Shown here one piece after another: positions 17,329 through 26,741 of a DNA stretch of 53,086 nucleotides. The first letter of the stretch is position 1; every line of letters starts with the position of its first letter. Source of the stretch: Streptomyces cellostaticus (GTDB taxonomy: Bacteria > Actinomycetota > Actinomycetes > Streptomycetales > Streptomycetaceae). Under the pieces are notes generated by a model that was not told the origin of the DNA, did no database searches, and was given only the letters and a program-made list of their open reading frames with translations. The stretch covers positions 482,565-535,650 of the forward strand of contig NZ_KQ948017.1 of NCBI RefSeq assembly GCF_001513965.1, written 5' to 3'. The translations under genes were made by a program, and so were the position numbers.

Positions 17329-19779
17329 TCAGCCGTCGGGGACGAGGTCCGCCCACACCTGTTTGCCGCCGCTGACCGGCAGGGTTCCCCAGGCCGCCGA
17401 CACCGCCTCGACCAGCAGGATGCCGCGGCCGCCGGTGGCCTCCCAGCCGATGTTGGTGGGCTTGACGGGGCTGCGCGGGGAGGCGTCGGCGACGGCGAGC
17501 CGCAGCCGGTGGTTGACCAGGCTGAGGTCGAGGCGGACCTGGCCGTCGGTGTGCACGAGGGCGTTGGTGACCAGTTCGGAGACGACCAGCAGGGCCGTGT
17601 CCATGGTGTCGGGCGACACGTCCCAGGTGCGCAGGGTGCGCCGGGTGAAGCGGCGGGCGTGCCGGACGGCTTCGGGGACCCGCCACACGGTCCAGGTCTC
17701 GCGCAGCGGGCGGACGGCCATGCCGTCGTAGCGCATCAGCAGCAGGGCGACGTCGTCGCCACGGTGGGCGCCGGTGAGCAGGGCGTCGGCGACGAGCCCC
17801 AGATGGCCGGGGTCGGCGGCGGCCAGCTCGCGGGTGAGCCGGTCGAGACCCACGTCGATGTCGGCCTCGGCGGACTCCACCAGGCCGTCGGTGGTGAGCG
17901 CGAGGACGGTGCCGGGCTGGAGCCTGAGCGGGGTCATCGGGAACTCGGCCTGGGTGAGCACGCCGAGCGGCGGGCCGCCCTCGGCCCATACGATCTCGGT
18001 GGAGCCGTCCGGGTGGCGCAGTACGGGCGGCGGATGGCCGGCGCGTACGCACCAGGCGGTGCCCTCCTCCATGTCGGCGTCGACATAGCAGCAGGTGGCG
18101 AAGAGGTCGGTCTCCATGTCCAGCAGCAGCCGGTTGGCGTGCGCGACGACCACGTCCGGTGCGTGGCCCTCGGCCGCGTAGGCACGCAGGGCGGTGCGCA
18201 TCTGGCCCATCAGGGTGGCGGCGCCCGCGTTGTGGCCCTGGACGTCGCCGATGACGAAGGCCACGTGGTTGTCGGCCAGCGGGATCACGTCGTACCAGTC
18301 GCCGCCGACCTCGAGTCCGGCGGTGGTGGGCAGATAGCGGGCGACGGCGACCGCGCCGGGCAGCCGGGGCAGGCGGCGCGGCAGCAGGGTGCGCTGGAGC
18401 ATGCCGACGAGTTCGTGCTCGGCGTCGAAGGCGTGGGCGCGCAGCAGGGCCTGACCCGTCAGGCCCGCGCAGGCGGTGAGCAGAGCGCGCTCGTCGGCGC
18501 CGAACTCGTGCGGGCTGTCCCAGCCGATCAGGCAGGCGCCGGCCATGCGGCCGCCCGCGGGCAGCGGCAGCACGGCGAGGCCGCCGGGGCCGACGCCGGC
18601 GAGGGCGGGTTCCAGCGGGGAGCCGGCGGGCCAGATCCGGATGCGGCCCTCGCGCAGGGCGGCGGCGAGGGTCGGCATGGCGCGCACCGGCGCGTCCGGC
18701 CATTCGGTGCGCCATTCGGTGCGCCACAGCTCGGGCCAGGCCTCGGGTTCGGGCGGGTCGAGGACGGTGACGACGAGGCGGTCGTTCTCCAGTTCGGCCA
18801 GGGCGATGCGGTCGGCCTGGAGGGGTTTGCGCAGGGCGGCGACGACGGCCTGGCCGACGTCCTTGACGGTTCCGGCCATGGCGAGGGCTGCGGCCAGGCG
18901 CTGCACGCGGGCCACGTCGGTGACGTCGGAGCGCAGGGTGGAGGCGTCCGCGACGGTGCCGACGAGCCGGGCCGGGCGGCCCTCGCCGCCCGGCAGCATG
19001 CGGCCGCTCAGCCGGAGCCACTTGGGCGGGCCGGAGGGCTGCAGGACGCGGAACTCCAGCTCGCGTTCGCCGATCGACATGTGGTCGGCCTCGACCACCG
19101 ACATCAGGGCGGGCAGGTCCTCGGGCACGGTGAGGGCGAGCAGCGTCTCCACCCTGCCGTCGAACTCGTCCCGGCCGATCTGGAAGAGCGTGAGGATCGC
19201 GTCGCCGACCTCGACCCGGCCGGTGTCCATGGCCAGGCTGAAGGCGTCCGGTGGCAGTTCGCCGGTGTCTGCCGCCGCAGCGGCCGGTGCGGGTACGGCG
19301 ACCGCCCGGGCGATCAGCTCCAGGCAGGCCCGGTCGTCGGTGCCGAAGCCGCCGGGGTGCTCGCTGACGGCGAGCAGACAGCCGCCGCCCGCCGGACCGA
19401 GCGGCAGGACGGCCACGGAGAAGTCCGCCGACGGCGTCCGGCGCGCCTCGGGGCAGCCGGCCAGTTCGTCCGGGCCGAGCCAGACGGGCCGCCCGGTGCG
19501 GTGGACCTCGGCGACGCGGGAGCCGCCCGTGGCCGGATAGCCGTCCCTGAGGCCGTACAGCGTGCGCGGCAGACCGGCCGACTCGGCCAGGCACAGCGTG
19601 GAGGGGTCGTCGCCGGGCGTGTACACGCCCGCGAACGCCGCCGTGGCGAACACGAGCGCCTGTTCGAGAACGCGGCGGAGCCGGTCGGGGGAGGCAGGCG
19701 TGGCAGCGAGCGCGTCCAGGGCGGCTTCGGCACGCTCCGTCCTCGTTCTACGCACCGCAGCAGCACCCTTACTGGCCAC
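17329..19779 (-). CDS. SpoIIE-family PP2C phosphatase with GAF/PAS sensors and C-terminal anti-sigma-type ATPase domain
   Basis: About 816 aa. In order: N-terminal GAF-like sensor; PAS domain (about residues 170-290); second GAF; PP2C/SpoIIE phosphatase (GGDWYDVIPL, VIGDVQGHN, CYVDADMEEGTAWCVRAGHPPP, LALTTDGLVE, GDDVALLLMR); and a C-terminal HATPase_c domain like RsbW/SpoIIAB kinases (SELVTNALVHTDG... GGRGILLVEAVS). One protein thus joins an anti-anti-sigma phosphatase and an anti-sigma kinase. Divergent from ramC. I prefer the GTG at 19779; an in-frame ATG at 19872 would add 31 unconserved-looking residues. Confidence 0.88.
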   Translation of the reverse strand: MASKGAAAVRRTRTERAEAALDALAATPASPDRLRRVLEQALVFATAAFAGVYTPGDDPSTLCLAESAGLPRTLYGLRDGYPATGGSRVAEVHRTGRPVWLGPDELAGCPEARRTPSADFSVAVLPLGPAGGGCLLAVSEHPGGFGTDDRACLELIARAVAVPAPAAAAADTGELPPDAFSLAMDTGRVEVGDAILTLFQIGRDEFDGRVETLLALTVPEDLPALMSVVEADHMSIGERELEFRVLQPSGPPKWLRLSGRMLPGGEGRPARLVGTVADASTLRSDVTDVARVQRLAAALAMAGTVKDVGQAVVAALRKPLQADRIALAELENDRLVVTVLDPPEPEAWPELWRTEWRTEWPDAPVRAMPTLAAALREGRIRIWPAGSPLEPALAGVGPGGLAVLPLPAGGRMAGACLIGWDSPHEFGADERALLTACAGLTGQALLRAHAFDAEHELVGMLQRTLLPRRLPRLPGAVAVARYLPTTAGLEVGGDWYDVIPLADNHVAFVIGDVQGHNAGAATLMGQMRTALRAYAAEGHAPDVVVAHANRLLLDMETDLFATCCYVDADMEEGTAWCVRAGHPPPVLRHPDGSTEIVWAEGGPPLGVLTQAEFPMTPLRLQPGTVLALTTDGLVESAEADIDVGLDRLTRELAAADPGHLGLVADALLTGAHRGDDVALLLMRYDGMAVRPLRETWTVWRVPEAVRHARRFTRRTLRTWDVSPDTMDTALLVVSELVTNALVHTDGQVRLDLSLVNHRLRLAVADASPRSPVKPTNIGWEATGGRGILLVEAVSAAWGTLPVSGGKQVWADLVPDG

Positions 19780-19982
19780 TTCGTCATTACAGCGCGTATG
19801 AGCCGCCTGCGCAGCCCCTGTGAACGCTCCGTGTGCCGTGGGCGCGCGGCTCACTCGAAACCTGCCGAACACATCTTTACCCGTGCGTTCCGCATGGTGA
19901 TCTCATGACATGCATTACTGTCCGCGACCGTCCGCCTCCTGCGAGTGTCTACCGGGTCACCGAGGGAGGGGGCGCAAGGCGC
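19780..19982. promoter_or_regulatory. Divergent control region between the SpoIIE phosphatase and ramC
   Basis: About 200 bp that must carry the promoter of the ramCSAB operon (plus) and that of the phosphatase (minus), and is more AT-rich than its surroundings around 19870-19920 (acatctttacccg, atctcatgacatgcattac). RamR-type regulators bind upstream of ramC in known systems, so the RamR sites are expected here. I cannot define them by eye. Confidence 0.45.
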
Positions 19983-22673
19983 ATGGACAAGCGGTACGAG
20001 GTGTACGCGCTGGCCGACCGGCACTTCTACGACACGCCCGACCGGCTCTCGGCGGACGGGAACGAGCCGGCGCCGCTGTTCGCGACGGCGCGCCGCCCGG
20101 TCCCGGACGGCTGGCACACGGCGCGCACCGGCGACTGGCTGATGCTGACCCCGCTCGACGAGGACGGCACGCCGCTCCCGTCGCCGGCCCAGGGCTGGAA
20201 GATCCACTCCTCGGCGACGGCGGTGAACGCGGAGCGGATCGCCCAGGCCGTGTGGGACTACTGCGTGCCGCGCCGCATCCCGTTCAAGTTCGTGCCGTCC
20301 GCGCATCTGCTGCACCTGCGCAACGCCAAGTACGCGGGCCGCGACACCAGCGGCAAGTTCGTCACCGTCTATCCCGCCGACGAGGAGCAGCTGCACCAGG
20401 TGCTGCGCGAACTGGGCGCACTGCTGGCGGGCTGCGAGGGGCCCTACATCCTGACCGATCTGCGCTGGGGCGAGGGTCCGCTCTACGTCCGCTACGGCGC
20501 CTTCGCGCGCCGGTACGTCGTCGACGAGCGCGGCTCACTGGTCCCGGCGGTGGCCGACGGCGAGGGGCACCTCGTCCCGGACAACAGAGCGCCGTCCTTC
20601 CAGGTGCCGGACTGGATCACGCTGCCGGACTTCCTCCAGCCGCATCTGGAGGCCCGCAAAGCGACGACGGTGGGCGAGCTGCCGTACCGCATCGAGAAGG
20701 CGCTGCACTTCTCCAACGGCGGCGGGGTGTACGTCGGCACGGACACCCGTAACGGGCGCCGGGTGGTGCTGAAGGAGGGGCGTCCGCACGCGGGGCTGGC
20801 CGGCGACGGGGCGGACGCGGTGGCCCGGCTGGAGCGGGAGAAGGCCGCGCTGGAGCAGGTCGCCGGGACCGGGGTGGTGCCCGAGGTACGGGACTGGTTC
20901 ACGCTGGGCGACCACCGGTTCCTGGTGATGGACCACCTGGAGGGCCGCCCGCTCAACTCGTTCTTCGCCGAACGGCATCCGCTGCTCACCGCCGACCCGG
21001 ATCCGGCGAAGGTCACCGCGTACACGGCGTGGGCGCTGCGCATCCACCGGGCCGTGGAGCAGGCGGTGGAGGCGGTGCACGCGCGCGGACTGGTCTTCAA
21101 CGACCTGCATGTCTTCAACATCATGGTCGCCCCGGACGAGGAGACGGTGTACCTCATCGACTTCGAGGCGGCCGCCCCCGCCGCGGAGAACGGCCGGCAG
21201 ACGGTGGCCCACCCCGGCTTCTTCGCCCCGCCGGACCGCCGGGGCACGGACGTCGACCGGTACGCGCTGGCCTGTCTGCGCCTCGCCCTGTTCCTGCCCG
21301 TGACCACGCTGTTCGTGGTGGACCGCGGCAAGGCGGCCCATCTGGCGGACGTGATCGCGGAGCAGTTCCCGGGCGTGCCGCGTGCCTTCCTGGACGAAGC
21401 GGTCGCGGAGATCACCCGGGACACGGCGGGCGGGCAGGCCCGTCCCGCGCCCGCTCCCCTGGTGGTGCCGGGCGACTGGCCCTACAGCCGGGACTCGATG
21501 GTCAAGGCGATCCTCGCCTCCGCGACCCCGGAGCGCGACGACCGGCTCTTCCCGGGCGACATCGCCCAGTTCTCCGACGGCGGCGGCCTCGGGCTCGCCC
21601 ACGGCGCGGCCGGAGTGCTGTACGCGCTGGAGGTCTCCGGAGCCGGCCGGTACGACGAGGGCGAGCGCTGGCTGCTGGACCACACCGCCCCGCCGCCGCC
21701 CGGCACCGCGCTCGGCCTGTACGACGGACTCGCGGGCGTGGCTCTGGTCCTCGACCGGCTCGGCCACCGGCAGCGGGCGCTGGACCTCGTCGACGGCATC
21801 CTGCGGGAGAACTGGCGCAGCCTGGCCTCCGACCTGCACGGCGGCCTCGCCGGACTCGGCCTGGTCCTCGGCCACCTGGCGGACTCGACCGGCGAGCCGG
21901 AGCTGCGCACGCGTGCCGCCGAGGCCGCCCAGATCCTCGTACGACGCCTCGCCGAACCGGTCCCGGACACGCCCCGGCGGCGGGCGGGGCTGATGCGGGG
22001 CGCGAGCGGGCCCGCGCTGTTCCTGCTCCGGCAGTACGAGGAGAGCGGTGAGCCGCGGCTCCTGGCGGCAGCGACCGAGGCGCTCCGGCGCGACCTGGCC
22101 TGCTGTGTCGTCCAGGAGGCGGGCGGCGGCCTGGAGGTGGACGAGGGCTGGCGGACGCTGCCCTACCTCGGTGACGGGAGCGCGGGGATCGGGCTGGTCC
22201 TCGACGACTACCTGGCGCAGGCGGGCGACGGCGGCCGGAGGTTCGGTTCGCTCGCCCGGGCGGCGGACGACAGCCGCGAGTCGGCTCTCTTCGCCCACGC
22301 GGCCGACGCCGCCGAGGAGTTCGAGCGGGCCCGGGCCGGCATCCTCACCTCCGCCACCTCCCGTTTCTACGCGCAGCCCGGTCTCTTCCAGGGCCGCGCC
22401 GGAATGGCCTTGCTCCTCGCTCGCAGCAGCGCGCCCGGCGCCACTCGGGAACGGCTCGAGCAGCAGATCGCGGGGCTCGGCTGGTTCGCGATGGCCTACC
22501 AGGGCCAACTCGCCTTCCCCGGGCACCAGATGATGCGGCTCTCCATGGACCTCGCCACCGGAACGGCAGGCTGCCTGCTCGCGCTCGCCTCGGCCCTCGA
22601 CACCGAGCACACCGCGCACCTGCCCTTCCTTCCGCCGCCACCGGCGGCCCCCACACGCGGCTCCGCGATCTGA
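19983..22673 (+). CDS. ramC: Class III lanthipeptide synthetase, RamC/AmfT-like
   Basis: 896-aa trifunctional LanKC. The N-terminal lyase region begins MDKRYEVYALADRHFYD. The central Ser/Thr kinase domain has VVLKEG (Lys264), FNDLHVFN (Asp374) and LIDFEAA (Asp393). The C-terminal LanC-like cyclase domain has GLAHGAAGV, HGGLAGLG, GLMRGASGP and GDGSAGIGLV. It phosphorylates and eliminates Ser residues of RamS and forms labionin/lanthionine rings. The ATG at 19983 follows GAGGGAGGGGGCGCAAGG; the frame is open further upstream, but the conserved start is here. It lies 45 bp before ramS. Confidence 0.95.
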   Translation: MDKRYEVYALADRHFYDTPDRLSADGNEPAPLFATARRPVPDGWHTARTGDWLMLTPLDEDGTPLPSPAQGWKIHSSATAVNAERIAQAVWDYCVPRRIPFKFVPSAHLLHLRNAKYAGRDTSGKFVTVYPADEEQLHQVLRELGALLAGCEGPYILTDLRWGEGPLYVRYGAFARRYVVDERGSLVPAVADGEGHLVPDNRAPSFQVPDWITLPDFLQPHLEARKATTVGELPYRIEKALHFSNGGGVYVGTDTRNGRRVVLKEGRPHAGLAGDGADAVARLEREKAALEQVAGTGVVPEVRDWFTLGDHRFLVMDHLEGRPLNSFFAERHPLLTADPDPAKVTAYTAWALRIHRAVEQAVEAVHARGLVFNDLHVFNIMVAPDEETVYLIDFEAAAPAAENGRQTVAHPGFFAPPDRRGTDVDRYALACLRLALFLPVTTLFVVDRGKAAHLADVIAEQFPGVPRAFLDEAVAEITRDTAGGQARPAPAPLVVPGDWPYSRDSMVKAILASATPERDDRLFPGDIAQFSDGGGLGLAHGAAGVLYALEVSGAGRYDEGERWLLDHTAPPPPGTALGLYDGLAGVALVLDRLGHRQRALDLVDGILRENWRSLASDLHGGLAGLGLVLGHLADSTGEPELRTRAAEAAQILVRRLAEPVPDTPRRRAGLMRGASGPALFLLRQYEESGEPRLLAAATEALRRDLACCVVQEAGGGLEVDEGWRTLPYLGDGSAGIGLVLDDYLAQAGDGGRRFGSLARAADDSRESALFAHAADAAEEFERARAGILTSATSRFYAQPGLFQGRAGMALLLARSSAPGATRERLEQQIAGLGWFAMAYQGQLAFPGHQMMRLSMDLATGTAGCLLALASALDTEHTAHLPFLPPPPAAPTRGSAI

Positions 22674-22718
22674 CGGAGTCGTGACACAACCCCCGTCCCC
22701 AAGGGAAAGGACACGATC

Positions 22719-22835
22719 ATGGCACTTCTCGACCTGCAGACCCTCGAGGCCGACGAGCACACCGGAGGCGGCGGCGCGAGCACGCTGAGCCTGCTGTCGT
22801 GCGTCTCGGCGGCGAGCATTCTGCTCTGTCTCTGA
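22719..22835 (+). CDS. ramS: SapB/AmfS-like class III lanthipeptide precursor RamS
   Basis: 38-aa precursor, too short for most ORF callers. The leader is MALLDLQTLEADEHTGGGGA; its LLDLQ box matches the RamS/AmfS leader motif recognised by RamC. The core is STLSLLSCVSAASILLCL. It contains two Ser-x2-Ser-x3-Cys units (Ser21/Ser24/Cys28 and Ser30/Ser33/Cys37), the pattern that class III enzymes turn into two labionin or lanthionine rings. RBS GGGAAAGGAC lies 8 nt before the ATG. Mature SapB/AmfS is a surfactant that lets aerial hyphae break the water surface. A strong hairpin follows the stop. Confidence 0.95.
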   Translation: MALLDLQTLEADEHTGGGGASTLSLLSCVSAASILLCL

Positions 22836-22853
22836 CCGGGCCGACGAGTCCAC

Positions 22854-22901
22854 GGCTCCGGACGACCCCTCTCCCCGCGTGGGGAGGGGGCGTCCGGAGC
22901 C
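22854..22901 (+). terminator. Strong hairpin between ramS and ramA (partial terminator)
   Basis: GGCTCCGGACG (22854-22864) pairs perfectly with CGTCCGGAGCC (22891-22901). The stem extends inward through C-rich/G-rich strands (ACCCCTCTCCCC against GGGGAGGGGG) around a GCG loop. There is no U-run, as is common in Streptomyces. Placed directly after the precursor gene, it would raise precursor mRNA relative to the transporter genes. Confidence 0.85.
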
Positions 22902-22932
22902 TTCCCGTCCGATCCGACGCTAGGCGCAGCCG

Positions 22933-24633
22933 ATGACGCCCCTTCCCGACGCTCCCGACCGTCTCCCGCGTGCCGTGCTCCGGCACGCCGGCGCCCGCTG
23001 TGCCGCCCTGTGCGCCGTGAGCACGGCCGCCACGGCCGCCGGACTGCTGCTGCCCGCCGCACTCGGCCGCACCCTCGACCTCCTGCTCGCCCACGCACCG
23101 GCCGCCCGCTGGGTGGCCTGCTGTGCGGGCCTGGTGCTGCTGCTCGCCGTGCTGGACGGGTGCGCGGGCGTGCTCACCGGCACGGTCGACGCCCGCTCCA
23201 CCGCCTGGCTGCGCGGCCGGATCACCGGGCATGTGCTGGCCGTGGGCCCGCGCGCGGATGCCCGGTTCGGCGCCGGGGACCTCGTGGCGCGGCTGGTCGG
23301 CAGCGCTGCTCAGGCCGGGACGGCACCGGGAACGCTGGCCGCGCTGCTCGCGGCGCTCGCCGGGCCGGTCGGGGGTGTGCTGGCGCTCGGCCTCATCGAC
23401 CCGTGGCTGGCGGTCGTGTTCCTCGCCGGTGCGCCGGTCCTCGCGCTGCTGCTGCGTGCCTTCGCCCGGGACACGTCGGCGTGCGCGGCCGACTACCAGC
23501 GCGTGCAGGGGCGGATCGCCGGCGCGCTCGCGGAGGCGGTCGGCGGCTACCGCACCATCCGGGCCGCGGGCGTGGCGGACCGGGAGACGGCCCGGATCCT
23601 CGCGCCGCTGCCCGAGCTGTCCCGCGCCGGGCACCGCATGTGGCGGGTGCAGGGGCGGGCCGCCGCCCAGGCGGTCACCGTGGCACCGCTGCTGAACCTG
23701 GGCGTGGTCGCGGTGGCCGGGCTGCTGCTCGTCCGGCACCGCCTCACGGTGGGCGAGGTGCTGGCCGCCTCCCGGTACGCGGTCCTCGCGACGGGAGTCG
23801 GCGTGCTCGTAGGACAGCTGGCCGCGCTCTCCCGGGCCCGCGCGGCGACCGGACGGCTCACCGAGGTACTGTCCGAACCGGCGCCCGGGTTCGGCACCCG
23901 GCATCTGCCGCCCGGCCCCGGACGACTGGAGTTGCGGGGCGTGACGGCCCGCCGGGGCGGGCACACCGTCCTGGACGGCGTCGACCTGGCCGTGCCCGGC
24001 GGCACGACTCTCGCCGTGGTCGGTCGCTCCGGCACCGGCAAGTCCCTGCTCGCCGAACTCGCCGGCCGGCTCACCGACCCGGACGGGGGCGAGGTCCTCC
24101 TCGACGGGGTTCCGCTGCGCGCCCTGGCCCACACAGACCTGCGCCGTGCGGTCTCCTACGCCTTCGAACGCCCCGCCCTGCTGGGCGCGACCATCGAGGA
24201 CACCATCGCGTTCGGGCTCACCGCGCCCGCGGCCGACCGGATCCGGTCGGCCGCGATGGCGGCCCGCGCCGACGCCTTCGTCCGCCGCCTGCCGCACGGC
24301 TACGCCACCCGTTGCTCCGCGGCGCCCCACTCGGGCGGCGAGTCCCAGCGCCTCGGCCTCGCCCGCGCCTTCGCCCACGGCGGCCGCCTGCTGATCCTGG
24401 ACGACGCCCTCTCCAGCCTCGACACGGTCACCGAGCACCAGATCACCGAGTCCCTGCTGGCCCCGGGTGCGGGCCCCACCCGGCTGCTGATCGCCCACCG
24501 CACGGCCACGGCGGCCCGCGCCGACACGGTCGCCTGGCTGGACGGGGGCCGGGTACGAGGGGTGGGTACGCATGCCGAACTGTGGCAGGACGCCGCGTAC
24601 CGGGCGGTGTTCGCCGAGGGGGTCCCGGCGTGA
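22933..24633 (+). CDS. ramA: SapB-type lanthipeptide ABC exporter, RamA-like
   Basis: 566-aa fused ABC transporter half: N-terminal six-helix membrane domain (from about residue 18) and C-terminal nucleotide-binding domain. The latter has Walker A VGRSGTGKS (from about 363), signature HSGGESQR and Walker B LLILDDALSSLD. It pairs with the next gene to form a heterodimeric exporter for the modified RamS product. Starts at ATG 22933, 97 bp after the ramS stop and beyond the hairpin. Its stop overlaps the ramB GTG. Confidence 0.92.
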   Translation: MTPLPDAPDRLPRAVLRHAGARCAALCAVSTAATAAGLLLPAALGRTLDLLLAHAPAARWVACCAGLVLLLAVLDGCAGVLTGTVDARSTAWLRGRITGHVLAVGPRADARFGAGDLVARLVGSAAQAGTAPGTLAALLAALAGPVGGVLALGLIDPWLAVVFLAGAPVLALLLRAFARDTSACAADYQRVQGRIAGALAEAVGGYRTIRAAGVADRETARILAPLPELSRAGHRMWRVQGRAAAQAVTVAPLLNLGVVAVAGLLLVRHRLTVGEVLAASRYAVLATGVGVLVGQLAALSRARAATGRLTEVLSEPAPGFGTRHLPPGPGRLELRGVTARRGGHTVLDGVDLAVPGGTTLAVVGRSGTGKSLLAELAGRLTDPDGGEVLLDGVPLRALAHTDLRRAVSYAFERPALLGATIEDTIAFGLTAPAADRIRSAAMAARADAFVRRLPHGYATRCSAAPHSGGESQRLGLARAFAHGGRLLILDDALSSLDTVTEHQITESLLAPGAGPTRLLIAHRTATAARADTVAWLDGGRVRGVGTHAELWQDAAYRAVFAEGVPA

Positions 24634-26741
24634 GGGCGTGGATACCGGCCCTGCGGGCACGGTGGCGGGTGCTGGTCCGGCTCGGCGTCTGGTCCGTCCT
24701 GGAGGCCGGGCAGACCTTCCTGGCCGGGTACGCGCTGGCGCGGGCGCTGGACGCCGGGTTCCTGGCCGGGAACACACGGGTCGGTCTGCTGTGGCTCGGG
24801 GCGGCCGGGCTCGCGGTGGGCGCCGGGGCGTACGGGACCGGGCGGGTGTACGGCGTGGTCGCCGCGCTGGTCGAACCGGTCCGGGACCGGTTGGTGACGA
24901 CCGTGGTCGGGCGCGGGGTGCGGGAGGCGGACGCCGGGGCGCTGTCCGGGCTCACCCAGCAGGTGGAGATCGCCCGGGACACCCTCGCGGGCCTGGTGCT
25001 GGTCTCCCGCTCGTTCGTGTTCACCGCAGCCGGCGCGCTGATCGGCCTGTTCTCGCTGGCCCCGCTGCTGCTGGCGGTCGTCGTGCCTCCGCTGCTGGCC
25101 GGGGTGTGCCTGTTCGCGGCGACCCTGCGGCCGCTGGCCCGCCGTCAGGAGGCCTTCCTCGCCGCCGACGAAGCGCTCGCCGAGGACCTGGGCGCGGTGT
25201 GCCGGGGCCTTCGGGATGTCACCGCCGCCGGCGCCGAAGCGCAGGTGGCGGCCGGCACCGGGGAGCGGATCGACGCGGAGCAGCGGGCCGCCCGGGCCCT
25301 GGCCCGCTGGAGCGTGGCCCGCGTGGCCGCCCTGGCGGTGGGCGGCGAGCTGCCCGTGGTCCTGCTGCTCGCCACCGCGCCCTGGCTGCTGGGCCACGGT
25401 GTGTCCGCGGGCGCGCTGGTCGGCGCCCTCGCCTACGTCACCCAGTCCCTGCTCCCCGCCCTCCAGAACCTCGTCCACGGCCTCGGCACCGGCGGCTCCC
25501 GCCTCACCGTCGTCCTGCGCCGCCTGACCCCGTCGGCAGACTCCGCAGCACCGCGCCCCGAGGACCGCCCCGAACCGCCCCGAACCACGAGCCCTCCACG
25601 CCTGCAGGGCGGACCGGAGCGACACGCCTCGCCCGGCCCGCCCGGACCGAGGACGTCTCACGACTCGCCGGGACCGTACGAGCCACCGACGCCCCACAAC
25701 TCGCACGGACCGAACGAGCCACCGACGCCTGACGACATGCCCGAGTCACACGAAGCGCCGGCACCACCGCACCTGACCGGACCACCCGAGCCATCGACGC
25801 CACACACCGTGCGCGGGCGCTACAAGGCCCCGGCGCCGCACGCCCCGGCCGGGTCCGGCGAGGGGCCGAAGCCGCACGACCTGCCCGAGCCGCTCGGCCC
25901 CCGGCCCCAGCCCGATCCACGCGCCCCACGACACGAGCCCGTGCAGCGTGTCCCGCAGGACGCGCCCGGGTCGTCCACCGCAGCAGCGGCCGCCCCACCC
26001 CCGCCACCCGGCGCCTACGCCCTCACCCTCGCCTGCGTCACCTTCGCCTACGGCCCCGCCAGTGAACCCGTCCTCGACAGGCTCGACCTCGCCGTCCCCG
26101 TCGGCGGCCACCTCGCCGTCGTAGGGCCGAGCGGGATCGGGAAGTCGACGCTCACGGGGCTGGTCGCCGGGCTGCTGGAGCCCCGGGAAGGGGTGATCCG
26201 GGTGTGCGGGCACGCCGTGCCCGGGCCAGAGGCGGCCGCGTCGCGCGTGCTGATCCCGCAGGAGGCGTACGTCCACGGCGGCACCCTCGCCGAGAATCTG
26301 GGCCTCTTCCGCCGGGACCCGGTACCGGAGAGGGAACTGCTGGCCGCCGCCGAGGCGGTCGGGCTGACCCCGCTGCTGGAGGCGCTCGGCGGTCCCGCGG
26401 GCAGGGTCGACCCGGCCGCCCTGTCGGCGGGCGAGCGGCAGCTGATCGCGCTGGCCCGGGCCTATCTCTCACCCGCGCCGCTCGCCCTGCTCGACGAGGC
26501 GACCTGCCATCTCGACCCGCAGGCCGAGGCACGTGCCGAGCGGGCGTTCGCGGCGCGCCCGGGCGGCACCCTGGTGGTCGTCGCGCACCGCATCAGTTCC
26601 GCGCGCCGCGCCGGCCGCATCCTGGTGATGGACGGCGCGCGCACCGCCTGCGGCACCCACGACGAACTCCTGCGGACCTCGGCCCTGTACCGGGACCTGG
26701 TCGGAGGCTGGACGGCGCAGCCGGCCGTACCGGTGCGGTGA
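24630..26741 (+). CDS. ramB: SapB-type lanthipeptide ABC exporter, RamB-like, with a ~165-residue proline-rich linker
   Basis: 703 aa from the GTG overlapping the ramA stop. The membrane domain is about residues 1-295. The nucleotide-binding domain follows from about 468, with Walker A GPSGIGKST (about 500), signature LSAGERQLIALARA and LALLDEATCHLD. Between them lies an abnormal tract of about 165 residues (nt about 25530-26010) rich in Pro, His, Glu and Gly with degenerate 'EPPTPxx' repeats. The protein is therefore larger than a usual ~570-620-aa half-transporter. NBD motifs are intact, so it is probably functional. The stop abuts the stop of convergent ramR with no spacer. Confidence 0.9.
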   Translation: MRAWIPALRARWRVLVRLGVWSVLEAGQTFLAGYALARALDAGFLAGNTRVGLLWLGAAGLAVGAGAYGTGRVYGVVAALVEPVRDRLVTTVVGRGVREADAGALSGLTQQVEIARDTLAGLVLVSRSFVFTAAGALIGLFSLAPLLLAVVVPPLLAGVCLFAATLRPLARRQEAFLAADEALAEDLGAVCRGLRDVTAAGAEAQVAAGTGERIDAEQRAARALARWSVARVAALAVGGELPVVLLLATAPWLLGHGVSAGALVGALAYVTQSLLPALQNLVHGLGTGGSRLTVVLRRLTPSADSAAPRPEDRPEPPRTTSPPRLQGGPERHASPGPPGPRTSHDSPGPYEPPTPHNSHGPNEPPTPDDMPESHEAPAPPHLTGPPEPSTPHTVRGRYKAPAPHAPAGSGEGPKPHDLPEPLGPRPQPDPRAPRHEPVQRVPQDAPGSSTAAAAAPPPPPGAYALTLACVTFAYGPASEPVLDRLDLAVPVGGHLAVVGPSGIGKSTLTGLVAGLLEPREGVIRVCGHAVPGPEAAASRVLIPQEAYVHGGTLAENLGLFRRDPVPERELLAAAEAVGLTPLLEALGGPAGRVDPAALSAGERQLIALARAYLSPAPLALLDEATCHLDPQAEARAERAFAARPGGTLVVVAHRISSARRAGRILVMDGARTACGTHDELLRTSALYRDLVGGWTAQPAVPVR
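25530..26010 (+). repeat. Low-complexity Pro/His/Glu-coding tract inside ramB
   Basis: C-rich degenerate repeats such as gagccaccgacgcc (twice, at about 25680 and 25715) with preserved reading frame. Similar in texture to the coxE extension (5925-6432), the otr(A) insert (1-150) and the intergenic tract at 46680-47100. Confidence 0.7.

Noticed and set aside
15485..19594. Very long minus-strand open frame (about 1369 codons) covering qcrB and the SpoIIE gene
   Set aside because: Only the qcrB part (15485-16978) reads as a protein; the rest is an Arg/Pro/Gly-rich shadow of the phosphatase gene kept open by high GC.
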